Assembly (NCBI GenBank): GCA_023432805.1
Contig: JAEYUG010000081.1
Span: 1 to 64,000, forward strand
Source of the DNA: Bacteroidota bacterium
Lineage (GTDB): Bacteria > Bacteroidota > Ignavibacteria > SZUA-365
Reading direction: 5' to 3'
DNA: 64,000 bases
How positions within the stretch are numbered: position 1 is the first letter of the stretch; each line of letters starts with the position of its first letter. Made by a program: the position numbers and the translations under genes. Shown here piece after piece: positions 52,125-59,491 of this stretch. The notes under the pieces are model-generated. The model was not told the origin of the DNA. It made no database searches and saw only the letters and a list, made by a program, of their open reading frames with translations.

Positions 52125-53453
52125 TCAGAGTTTGCCGACGAAGTCGGCGAGGATGGTGCGGAGGCTGGGCTCGCCGATTTCCTGAAGGTCGTAGGAGACG
52201 CGAAGGGCGGGCTTGGTGATCTTGATGATGCGCTTGAGATCAATGGGGGTGCCGATGACCACGACATCGCAGGGTGTCTTTGCAATGGTGGTTTCGAGAT
52301 CCTTCATCTGCTTTGCACCGTATCCCATCGCGGGGAGTAATACGCCGATCTCGGGGTAGATCTCGAAGGTGCGCTTGATCGTGCCCACCGCTGTTGCACG
52401 GGGATCGACGAGTTCTGCGGCACCGAACTTCTGGGCGGCAATCGTGCCGGCACCGAACTTCATCTCACCATGGGTGAGGGTCGGACCGTCTTCGATCACG
52501 AGCACGCGCTTGCCGTAGATGAGCTCGGAACGCTCGACGGTCAACGGTGACGCGGCCTCAACGATCTTTGCCTTCTCGTTCACGCTGCGGATGTGATCGC
52601 GAAGTGCGAAGACGTCTTCAGGATTGGCAGATTCGATCTTGTTAATGATCACAACGTCTGCCATGCGAAGGTTGGTCTCGCTGGGATAGTAAAAGAGTTC
52701 ATCGCCCACGCGCAGCGGATCTGCCACGACGATGTGGATATCGGGCTTGTAGAAGGAAAGGTCGTTGTTGCCGCCATCCCACAGAATCACATCAGCTTCC
52801 TTCTCAGCCTTTTCGAGGATCGCTGCATAATCAACGCCGGCGTAAATAATCGTTCCGTTGACAATGTGCGGCTCGTACTCTTCCATCTCCTCGATGGTGC
52901 ACTGGTGTTTCTTGAGATCGGCCACGGTTCCGAACCGCTGCACTTTCTGCTTCTCCAGGTCGCCATACGGCATCGGATGACGGATCGCCGCCACCTTCAG
53001 TCCCATTTCCTGCAGCAGGTTTGCCACACGGCGGGTGGTCTGGCTCTTGCCACTGCCTGTGCGTACGGCGCAGATGGAGATGACGGGCTTCGAACTCTTG
53101 ATCATTGTGGGTTCGGCTCCGAGCATCTTGAAGTGGGCACCTGCCGCGTTTACACGCGAGCCGATGCTCATGACATGCTGGTACGTCACATCGCTGTAGG
53201 AAAAGACGACTTCCTGCACCTTGTGCTTGGCGATCAACTTCTCGAGTTCCTTTTCCTCGACGATGGGAATGCCCTTGGGGTAGAGCGATCCAGCAAGTGC
53301 GGCGGGATACTTGCGTCCCGCAATGTCGGGAATCTGGGCGGCGGTGAAGGCTACCACGTTGTAGAGGGGATTGTCGCGATACACCGTGTTGAAGTTGTGA
53401 AAATCGCGGCCGGCTGCGCCGACAATGATCGTGTTGATGCGTGTGTCTGCCAT
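52125..53453 (-). CDS. Cyclic 2,3-diphosphoglycerate synthetase-like P-loop NTPase
   Basis: This 442-residue soluble protein opens with a Rossmann-like segment (RINTIIVGAAGRDFHNFNTVYRDNPLYNVVAFTAAQIPDIAGRKYP), also seen in archaeal cyclic-2,3-DPG synthetase. VVFSYSDVTYQHVMSI follows, then a P-loop at ISICAVRTGSGKSQTTRRVANLL and DVILWDGGNNDLSFYKPDIHIVVADPLRVGDE. In methanogens the enzyme closes 2,3-bisphosphoglycerate to the cyclic form. Bacterial homologues beside carbamate kinase and ornithine genes have no established role. It is the last gene of the argF operon, separated from rocD by 86 bases holding a strong hairpin. Substrate identity is open. Confidence 0.8.
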   Translation of the reverse strand: MADTRINTIIVGAAGRDFHNFNTVYRDNPLYNVVAFTAAQIPDIAGRKYPAALAGSLYPKGIPIVEEKELEKLIAKHKVQEVVFSYSDVTYQHVMSIGSRVNAAGAHFKMLGAEPTMIKSSKPVISICAVRTGSGKSQTTRRVANLLQEMGLKVAAIRHPMPYGDLEKQKVQRFGTVADLKKHQCTIEEMEEYEPHIVNGTIIYAGVDYAAILEKAEKEADVILWDGGNNDLSFYKPDIHIVVADPLRVGDELFYYPSETNLRMADVVIINKIESANPEDVFALRDHIRSVNEKAKIVEAASPLTVERSELIYGKRVLVIEDGPTLTHGEMKFGAGTIAAQKFGAAELVDPRATAVGTIKRTFEIYPEIGVLLPAMGYGAKQMKDLETTIAKTPCDVVVIGTPIDLKRIIKITKPALRVSYDLQEIGEPSLRTILADFVGKL

Positions 53454-53499
53454 ATGCGGCTCCGTGTAACGGTTCAGAGAGGGGTGTTCTACTTGAGAA

Positions 53500-53529
53500 A
53501 CGCCGTGGCTGCATGTGCAACCACGGCGT
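53500..53529 (-). promoter_or_regulatory. Intercistronic hairpin between rocD and the cyclic-DPG synthetase-like gene
   Basis: ACGCCGTGG (53500-53508) pairs perfectly with CCACGGCGT (53521-53529). The loop contains a further TGCA-TG-TGCA stem. On the minus strand only TTTCTC follows. It may be a partial terminator, attenuator or RNA processing/stability element that lowers expression of the last operon gene. Confidence 0.5.
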
Positions 53530-53539
53530 CGGTGTTCGT

Positions 53540-54733
53540 TTACAGGGTCTTTACGATGCGCTCGATGCGCTCGAAGGCCCAGTCGATCTCCTCTTTCGTG
53601 ATGACAAGAGGTGGCGCAAAGCGGATGACGTTGTCATGGGTTTCCTTGCAGAGGATCCCCTCGGACATCAGTGCCTCGCAATACGGACGTGCGCGGGTGT
53701 CGAGCACGAAGCCGATCCACAGTCCGCGCCCACGGACCTCCACGACATGCGAGCTGTCAATGCTGCGCAACTTCTCGATGAAGTACGTACCGAGTTCCGC
53801 GGAACGTTCCACGAGGTTCTCCTCGACAAGCACGCGAAGGGACGCACGCGCAACGGCAGCGGCGAGGGGGTTTCCCCCGAATGTCGAGCCGTGATCGCCT
53901 GGCTTGAAGACGCCGAGGACGTCCGCGCGGCCGAGCACTGCCGACACGGGATAGAATCCTCCAGACAAGGCCTTGCCGATGATGACCAGATCGGGGTTCA
54001 CACCTTCGTATTGATGCGCAAACAGCTTGCCGCTGCGACCGAGACCGGACTGGATCTCATCGCAGATGAAGAGGATGTTGTTCTCACGGCACAGACGTTC
54101 GGCTTCGCGCAGGTAGCCTTCGGGTGGAACGATGATGCCCGCCTCGCCCTGAATGGGTTCGACGAGGAAGGCGGCAGTGTTCGGCGTGATCTTCGCCTTC
54201 AGATCCTCGATGTCGCCGTATTTGACAATGGGGAAGCCGGGGGTGAGCGGTCCGAATCCATCCTTGTACTGCGCTTCGGTCGAGAAGCTGACGATCGTCA
54301 CCGTGCGGCCGTGAAAGTTGTCGCTGGCACAGATGATCTCTGCCTTGTCGGCAGGAACGCCCTTGACGGTGTACGCCCATTTGCGCGCAGCCTTGACAGC
54401 GGTTTCCACGGCTTCCGCACCGGAGTTCATGGGCAGCGACATCTCGAAGCCGGTCAGATCATGGAGTTCCTTGTACAAGAGCGGCAGCTGATCGTTGCGA
54501 AACGCGCGGCTGGTCAGCGTCACGTTCTTCGCCTGTTCGACGAAGGCCTCCATGATCTTCGGATGGCAGTGGCCCTGATTGACGGCAGAATACGCTGCAA
54601 GACAATCGAGGTACCGCTTCCCGTCGACGTCGTAGACCCACGCCCCTTCCGCCTTGTGGATCACGACGTCGAGGGGATGGTAGTTGTGTGCGCCGAACTG
54701 TTCCTCGAGCGCGATGTAATCCTGTGTGTTCAT
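53540..54733 (-). CDS. rocD: Ornithine aminotransferase
   Basis: This 397-residue class III PLP aminotransferase converts ornithine and 2-oxoglutarate to glutamate semialdehyde and glutamate. ALEEQFGAHNYHPLDVVIHKAEGAWVYDVDGKRYLDCLAAYSAVNQGHCHP is the typical OAT start. LPMNSGAEAVETAVKAARKW, DNFHGRT, FICDEIQSGLGRSGKLFAH and the PLP Lys in LVIIGKALSGGFYPVSAVLG follow. HGSTFGGNPLAAAVA is near the end. The start is the ATG at 54733; an in-frame TTG at 54769 lies inside the previous gene. It lies 22 bases after the pyrB-like gene. Its product feeds pruA at 13397. Confidence 0.93.
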   Translation of the reverse strand: MNTQDYIALEEQFGAHNYHPLDVVIHKAEGAWVYDVDGKRYLDCLAAYSAVNQGHCHPKIMEAFVEQAKNVTLTSRAFRNDQLPLLYKELHDLTGFEMSLPMNSGAEAVETAVKAARKWAYTVKGVPADKAEIICASDNFHGRTVTIVSFSTEAQYKDGFGPLTPGFPIVKYGDIEDLKAKITPNTAAFLVEPIQGEAGIIVPPEGYLREAERLCRENNILFICDEIQSGLGRSGKLFAHQYEGVNPDLVIIGKALSGGFYPVSAVLGRADVLGVFKPGDHGSTFGGNPLAAAVARASLRVLVEENLVERSAELGTYFIEKLRSIDSSHVVEVRGRGLWIGFVLDTRARPYCEALMSEGILCKETHDNVIRFAPPLVITKEEIDWAFERIERIVKTL

Positions 54734-54755
54734 GATGCTCTGATATTTGGTTGGA

Positions 54756-55673
54756 TCAATCAAGTTCAAATAACATCGTCAGCAGGGCCATGCGCACGTA
54801 GAGTCCGTTGCGTGCCTGCCGGAAATATGCAGCCCGGGGATCGCCGTCCACCGCATGATCGATCTCGACCGAGCGGGGAAGGGGATGGAGAATGATTGCG
54901 TTCGATTTCATGCGTCGCACGGCAGCCGCGTCGATGTTGTACGCCGCGGGATTCACATCGGAATCCTGCAGCCGTGCGCGATCGATGCGCGTCTGGTACA
55001 CGACATCCACAGAGGGGATCACTGCGTCGGCACTCTGCACGCATTCGTAGCGCACATTGTGTTCGTCGAGGTGACGGAGGATGTCCGGCTGAATCTGCAT
55101 TTCGCCGGGTGCGACAAAATAAAGCTTTGTCCGATCGAATTTGCCAAGCAGATAGGCGAGCGACCGTGCCGTGCGGCCCCGGTCGAGCGCGCCGACGATC
55201 GCCACCGACAGGCCGTCGAGCGTCTTGCACTCATCCCAGATCGTGTACAGATCGAGAAGTGCCTGTGTGGGATGCTGCCCGCCCGCACCATCGCCTGCGT
55301 TGATGACGGGCACGCGAGACACAGCGGAAGCCCTTCGTGCACCCCCCTCCTCGTGATGACGAAGCACGATCACATCGCAATATCCACCGATGATGCGGAT
55401 CGTGTCTTCAAGCTGCTCGCCCTCGATCTCCGATGAGAACTCGTGCGCCTGCTCGGTGGTCAACACGCGGCCGCCAAGCCGGTGCATGGCCGCTTCGAAG
55501 GAAAACCGCGTGCGGGTGGAGGGCTTGTAGAACACCGTCGCCATGATGTGCTGGTCGTAATCACGCGTTCCGCCGCGCGCGACAATGCGCTGCATCTGGC
55601 GCGTGCGCTCGAACAGGTCCATGAGCACGGGAACCGTGAACTGCTGGGATTCGATGACGTGTGACAGTTTCAT
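54756..55673 (-). CDS. Aspartate carbamoyltransferase-like enzyme with altered acceptor site
   Basis: This 305-residue protein has GGAGG just upstream of its ATG. It aligns without gaps to E. coli PyrB over the carbamoyl-phosphate site, keeping the same numbering: KPSTRTRFSFE (Ser52-Thr53-Arg54-Thr55), Ser80, VLRH (Arg105), HPTQALLDLYTI (His134, Gln137) and GRTAR (Arg167). R229 (YQTR) and HPLPR are also kept. Two residues that bind aspartate are changed: the invariant Lys84 is Glu (SSEIEGE in place of SLGKKGE) and Gln231 is Asp (TRID in place of TRVQ). It sits between arcC and rocD and not with pyrimidine genes. It could be an ATCase with compensating changes or a transcarbamoylase for another amine; I favour the second weakly. 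Confidence 0.8.
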   Translation of the reverse strand: MKLSHVIESQQFTVPVLMDLFERTRQMQRIVARGGTRDYDQHIMATVFYKPSTRTRFSFEAAMHRLGGRVLTTEQAHEFSSEIEGEQLEDTIRIIGGYCDVIVLRHHEEGGARRASAVSRVPVINAGDGAGGQHPTQALLDLYTIWDECKTLDGLSVAIVGALDRGRTARSLAYLLGKFDRTKLYFVAPGEMQIQPDILRHLDEHNVRYECVQSADAVIPSVDVVYQTRIDRARLQDSDVNPAAYNIDAAAVRRMKSNAIILHPLPRSVEIDHAVDGDPRAAYFRQARNGLYVRMALLTMLFELD

Positions 55674-55686
55674 GCGTCCTCCATGC

Positions 55687-56661
55687 TCACGGTGTGATGT
55701 GTGTGCCGGCGCTGCCGTCGAGCGCCTCGGTCAGGAATTCATAGGAAGTGATGATCACCTCCCGGCCGCCGTTGCGCAGGAAACGCACCGCGCTCTGGAC
55801 TTTGGGACCCATGCTTCCTGGGGGGAACTGCCCATCGGCCATGTGTTGCTCGAGTTCCTCGATCGTGGTGCGGTCGAGTCCCCGCTGCGTCGGCTTCTTG
55901 AAATCCACATACACCCGGTCGGCGTCCGTCGAAATGATGAACAGATCCACACCGAGGTTGGATGCGAGCAGGGCCGAGGCACGGTCCTTGTCGATCACGG
56001 CTTCCGAACCGACGACGAGGTGCTGATCGCGTTCGATGACGGGAATGCCGCCGCCACCGAGCGCGATGACGATCATGCCGAGGTCGAGGATGCGACGGAT
56101 GATTTCCTGCTCGAAAACTTCGACGGGTTCGGGCGACGGCACCACACGTCGATAGCCTCGTGCGGAATCCTCGACGATTTCCCATCCCAGCAGGCGGCGC
56201 TTCTCTTCGGCGACTTTGCGTGAGTAGAAGGGACCGATCGGCTTGGTGGGATTCCGGAAGGCGGGATCCTTTTCGTCCACGCGGACCTGCGTCAGGACGG
56301 TCATCACGGGCGTGGTGAGACCGATCTGCCGTAGTTCGTACTCCATGGCGCGCTGCAGCAGATAGCCGATCTCGCTTTGCGTGGTGGCCACGCAGACATC
56401 GAGGGGATGCGTGTAGACCTCGCCGGCAGCGCGCTCGCTGCGGAGCAGTGCCGCGCCAACCTGCGGACCATTCCCATGCGTGATGACCACGCGCCAGCCC
56501 CGCTCGACCATGCGGACGATGCTGCGTGCCGTGGCATGCGCATTGGCGAGCTGCTCGTCGATGGTGCCGCGTTCACCGGCACGGATGAGGGAGTTGCCGC
56601 CGATCGCGATCAGCGCAGTGCGCTCCCGTTCCGGGTTCATGAGATGCTCGGAGACGGGCAT
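55687..56661 (-). CDS. arcC: Carbamate kinase
   Basis: This 324-residue amino-acid-kinase-fold enzyme makes ATP and carbamate from carbamoyl phosphate and ADP (or the reverse). ALIAIGGNSLIRAGERGT, VVITHGNGPQVGAALLRSE, and THPLDVCVATTQSEIGYLLQRAMEYEL come first. YRRVVPSPEPVEVFE, IVIALGGGGIPVIERD, EAVIDKDRASALLASNLGVDLFIISTDADRVYV and GSMGPKVQSAVRFLRNGG follow. All are in family order. It starts three bases after the argF stop; a second ATG seven codons in is possible. Paired with argF it can form ATP from citrulline by substrate-level phosphorylation. Confidence 0.94.
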   Translation of the reverse strand: MPVSEHLMNPERERTALIAIGGNSLIRAGERGTIDEQLANAHATARSIVRMVERGWRVVITHGNGPQVGAALLRSERAAGEVYTHPLDVCVATTQSEIGYLLQRAMEYELRQIGLTTPVMTVLTQVRVDEKDPAFRNPTKPIGPFYSRKVAEEKRRLLGWEIVEDSARGYRRVVPSPEPVEVFEQEIIRRILDLGMIVIALGGGGIPVIERDQHLVVGSEAVIDKDRASALLASNLGVDLFIISTDADRVYVDFKKPTQRGLDRTTIEELEQHMADGQFPPGSMGPKVQSAVRFLRNGGREVIITSYEFLTEALDGSAGTHITP

Positions 56662-56664
56662 CGC

Positions 56665-57579
56665 CTACTTCATGAGCTGATACATGATGGCCTTCTGCGC
56701 ATGCAGCCTGTTCTCCGCCTCGGGGAACACGACCGACGAGGGAGCATCGATCACGCCGTCTGTCACTTCATCACCACGATGCGCGGGCAGGCAGTGCATG
56801 AAGATGGCATCCTTCTTTGCGTGCGACATCAGATCCTCGTTGACCTGGAAGGGACGGAAGATCCGCTTGCGTGCCTCGGTCTCGCCTTCCTGGCCCATCG
56901 ATGCCCACACATCGGTATACACGGCGTCGGCATCCTTCACACCTGCAACGGCATCGTGCACGACTTCGATGACGGCACCGGTGGCCTTGGCATCCTCAAT
57001 CGCATCGCGATAGGCCTGGAGGTTGGGTTCGAATCCCGGGGGACATGCAACCGTGACGTTGACGCCGAGGCGCGCGCCCGCGAACATGAGCGAATGAGCG
57101 ACGTTGTTGCCGTCACCGACATACGTGAGCTTGAGTCCCTTGAGCTCGCCCTTCACCTCGTGCAATGTCAGGTAGTCGGCCATCGCCTGGCAGGGATGCG
57201 AATAGTCGGTGAGTCCGTTGATGATCGGAATCGACGCAAAACGCGCCATGTCGATGACGATCTGATGCGCGAACGTGCGGATCATGATGCCCTGCACCAT
57301 GCGCTCGAGATTCCTGGCGACGTCATGGACGGATTCGCGTTTGCCGAGGCTGATTTCCGCTGGGGACAGATACAGCGAATATCCGCCGAGCTGCTGGATG
57401 CCGATGTCAAAGGTCGTGCGTGTGCGCAGGGACGGCTTCTCGAAGATCATGGCGAGCGCCTTGCCCTTGAGCGCGTCGGCGTATCGGGACCGATCGGCCT
57501 TCATGTCGAGGGCGATGCGGAACGTCTCGAGGATTTCCTCGCGACTCATGTCTCGGATGGACAAGAAGTCTTTTTTCAT
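56665..57579 (-). CDS. argF: Ornithine carbamoyltransferase
   Basis: This 304-residue enzyme interconverts ornithine plus carbamoyl phosphate and citrulline. The canonical sites are intact: FEKPSLRTRTTFD (phosphate loop), IMIRTF, GLTDYSHPCQAMADYLTL, TYVGDGNNVAHSLM, DVWASMGQE (ornithine-side SMG loop) and FMHCLPAHRGDEVTD (Cys of the HCLP motif). The ATG at 57579 is supported by GGAG upstream and the short family N-terminus. It is first in the operon, so the promoter should lie in 57580-57941. In this setting (next to arcC, with rocD) a catabolic role is at least as likely as arginine synthesis. Confidence 0.94.
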   Translation of the reverse strand: MKKDFLSIRDMSREEILETFRIALDMKADRSRYADALKGKALAMIFEKPSLRTRTTFDIGIQQLGGYSLYLSPAEISLGKRESVHDVARNLERMVQGIMIRTFAHQIVIDMARFASIPIINGLTDYSHPCQAMADYLTLHEVKGELKGLKLTYVGDGNNVAHSLMFAGARLGVNVTVACPPGFEPNLQAYRDAIEDAKATGAVIEVVHDAVAGVKDADAVYTDVWASMGQEGETEARKRIFRPFQVNEDLMSHAKKDAIFMHCLPAHRGDEVTDGVIDAPSSVVFPEAENRLHAQKAIMYQLMK

Positions 57580-57941
57580 GTTACAACTCCATATGGGCAC
57601 GATGTGCCGGTGAAGGGGGTATGTCGGTCTGAAGGAAAGCGAACAATGGGAAACCGCGCGCGGGGCGCGAACAGGCGGGACGACGCCATCCAATCAGATG
57701 GGAGCGTCGGTGCAATAGTGCTTGAACTGGAAGATCTTGCGGGAACGGGTCGTGCACCGATTGAACGGCGAGCAGCACACACGCAATGAAGCGGTGTTGT
57801 CGTGTGCTGTCCATCGTATCGTGTCGCCGTGCAGCATTGGATCGTGGTGTCCGTTCGACTGGCGGAAGAGATGCAAAAGTACTCCAAGATCGGAATCCCC
57901 GAGCTGAGAGGCAAGCAAAAACGGATAATAGGATCCGCTTC
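57580..57941. other. Intergenic leader region upstream of argF
   Basis: The 362 bases between argF and the downstream end of the membrane protein gene contain only short unconvincing openings. Apart from the GGAG ribosome site at the argF end I see no clear promoter consensus, terminator or repeat. The argF operon promoter should be here. Confidence 0.45.
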
Positions 57942-58475
57942 CTATCGCTTCGGGCGGGCCAGTCCGAGAATGATGCCCAGCGCGATCGACCAGACGGCTG
58001 CGAGCCCGATCTGAAATTCTCCCGGCAGGGAGAACGTGATCGTATGCGCGGGAATCCAGAACCACAGCAGGCTCAGCAGTGCAGGACGCATGCCCTCGAA
58101 GCCCTTCCGTCGGAAGACCAGATTGTCTTCGACGCGGTGGAAGAGCATCATCTGCGGTCCGAACAACACATTCGTGACGACCGACACGGCGAAGGCGTAC
58201 AGGATTCCCTCGCCGCAGAACGCGGGCAGGAATCCGTGCTCGAGCAGGGCGGCGACGAAGCCCTTCATGCCGGTGAATCCGTACTTGATGACAATGCCGA
58301 GCAGTGCCCAGGCGGCCATGCGGCCGATGAATTCGACGAAGGAGCCGAAACCCGATGCCCTGCGTGCGCGCAGCACGTGCGAGATGAAATCCCCGAGCGT
58401 GCCGAGCAGACCGAACTGCACGGCGGCGGAATGGAGGGGGTGGGCTGAGACCCAGGATGCGTACGATTCGAACAT
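57942..58475 (-). CDS. Small integral membrane protein, possibly Mpv17-like
   Basis: This 177-residue protein has about four hydrophobic segments (VQFGLLGTLGDFISHVL, FIGRMAAWALLGIVIKYGF, ILYAFAVSVVTNVLFGPQMML, and ALLSLLWFWIPAHTITFSLPGEFQIGLAAVWSIALGIILGL). The last block loosely resembles the W..WP.....F..P...R......W....L signature of Mpv17/PMP22 proteins. The similarity is weak and the family call is tentative. The ATG at 58475 begins MFESYASWVSAHPLHSAAVQFG; longer openings to 58793 read back through the divergent lipoate ligase gene. Confidence 0.6.
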   Translation of the reverse strand: MFESYASWVSAHPLHSAAVQFGLLGTLGDFISHVLRARRASGFGSFVEFIGRMAAWALLGIVIKYGFTGMKGFVAALLEHGFLPAFCGEGILYAFAVSVVTNVLFGPQMMLFHRVEDNLVFRRKGFEGMRPALLSLLWFWIPAHTITFSLPGEFQIGLAAVWSIALGIILGLARPKR

Positions 58476-58566
58476 GTGTGCGCCAAAAAGAGTACAGGAT
58501 CCCAAACTACGACGTCCGCGCGCACCGGGCAAGCGGCATCGTCGGCTTCCCTGCGTATGTTGCGGC

Positions 58567-59433
58567 ATGCACGACCCTGACGACAGATCGGCGACGGAGA
58601 TCCATCCCCCCATTCCTGCATGGCAGAAGGAATGGAGTGAGGCCGGGTGGACGCCGGAACATGAGGCGCGGATGGGCGCACTGCGCTTCGACGTGTTCGA
58701 TGATGGTGCCGAGCGTGCGATCGACAATCTCGCGATCGACACTGCGCTGCTGCATGATGTGGCCGAGGGACGACGGGAGGCGGTGTTCCGCATGTGGGAC
58801 TGGTCGGAGCGCGCGGTGATTCTCGGGTCGTATCAGTCGGTGGGTGCGGAGATCGACGCGGCGGTTGCGCGGGCGCATGGATTCTCGTTCGCACGGCGTA
58901 TGAGCGGGGGCGGGGCGATGGTCGTCGAACCGGCACGCACGCTCACCTGGTCGGTGGTCGTGCCCGAGCATGTGGTCGAGGGACTCTCGTTCGTTGCATC
59001 CTTCGCGTTTCTCGATGCGTGGTGTGTGCGCGCGTTGCGTGCGCATGGCGTGCCCGCCACCTACCGACCGATCAACGACATCGCGACTGTTGATGGAAAG
59101 CTCGCGGGTGCGGCACAGTGCCGCCGCCGCCGCACGGTGCTGCACCACACGACGATGGCGTGGGATCTCGACAACGCACTGATGTTCGATCTGCTGCGAC
59201 TCGCGCAGAAGCGCACGAATCCGCGCGCCGTCGCCAGTGCCGTCAAACGCGTCGCACCATTGTCGCAGTATGTCGACTGCTCTCACGGCGACATGCGCCG
59301 CTTCCTGCTGCGGACCTTCGCAGCCCTTCACGACACGGCGGCCGGCGTGCGCACCGATGAGGATCTTGCACGGGTCGATGAACTCGTGCAGACGAAGTTC
59401 GCCACGCAGGAGTGGATGTACCGCGTACCCTGA
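58567..59433 (+). CDS. Lipoate-protein ligase/octanoyltransferase family protein
   Basis: This 288-residue BPL/LplA-fold protein has RFDVFDDGAERAIDNLAIDTALL (the family start), WSERAVILGSYQ and ARRMSGGGAMVVEPARTLTWSVVVP (R-R-x-S-G-G-G-A loop). YRPINDIATVDGKLAGAAQCRRRRTVLHHTTMAWDLD carries the Lys that contacts the acyl group. Members attach lipoate or octanoate to E2 and H proteins. The His usual after GGGAV is not seen in its normal place (VVE instead). The first 35 residues before RFDVF are extra, so translation may begin further in. LplA, LipM-type octanoyltransferase and LipL-type amidotransferase cannot be separated here. Confidence 0.78.
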   Translation: MHDPDDRSATEIHPPIPAWQKEWSEAGWTPEHEARMGALRFDVFDDGAERAIDNLAIDTALLHDVAEGRREAVFRMWDWSERAVILGSYQSVGAEIDAAVARAHGFSFARRMSGGGAMVVEPARTLTWSVVVPEHVVEGLSFVASFAFLDAWCVRALRAHGVPATYRPINDIATVDGKLAGAAQCRRRRTVLHHTTMAWDLDNALMFDLLRLAQKRTNPRAVASAVKRVAPLSQYVDCSHGDMRRFLLRTFAALHDTAAGVRTDEDLARVDELVQTKFATQEWMYRVP

Positions 59434-59445
59434 CGCGCTTCGCGC

Positions 59446-59491
59446 AGCGAGGTGGAGTTACAGCGAGGTGGGGTTACAGCGAGGTGGGGGA
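59446..59491. repeat. Short tandem repeat, 16-bp period, at the 3' end of alr
   Basis: AGCGAGGTGG(A/G)GTTAC occurs twice in tandem (59446-59461, 59462-59477) and AGCGAGGTGGGGG continues a third, diverged unit. On the minus strand each unit supplies SPTSL followed by a TAA stop, so the alr stop (59474-59476) is repeated one unit later. Confidence 0.75.

Noticed and set aside
57022..57042. tRNA-like T-loop sequence GGTTCGAATCC
   Set aside because: It lies inside argF, where it encodes PGFEPN in frame. No acceptor stem, anticodon arm or D arm could be placed around it.
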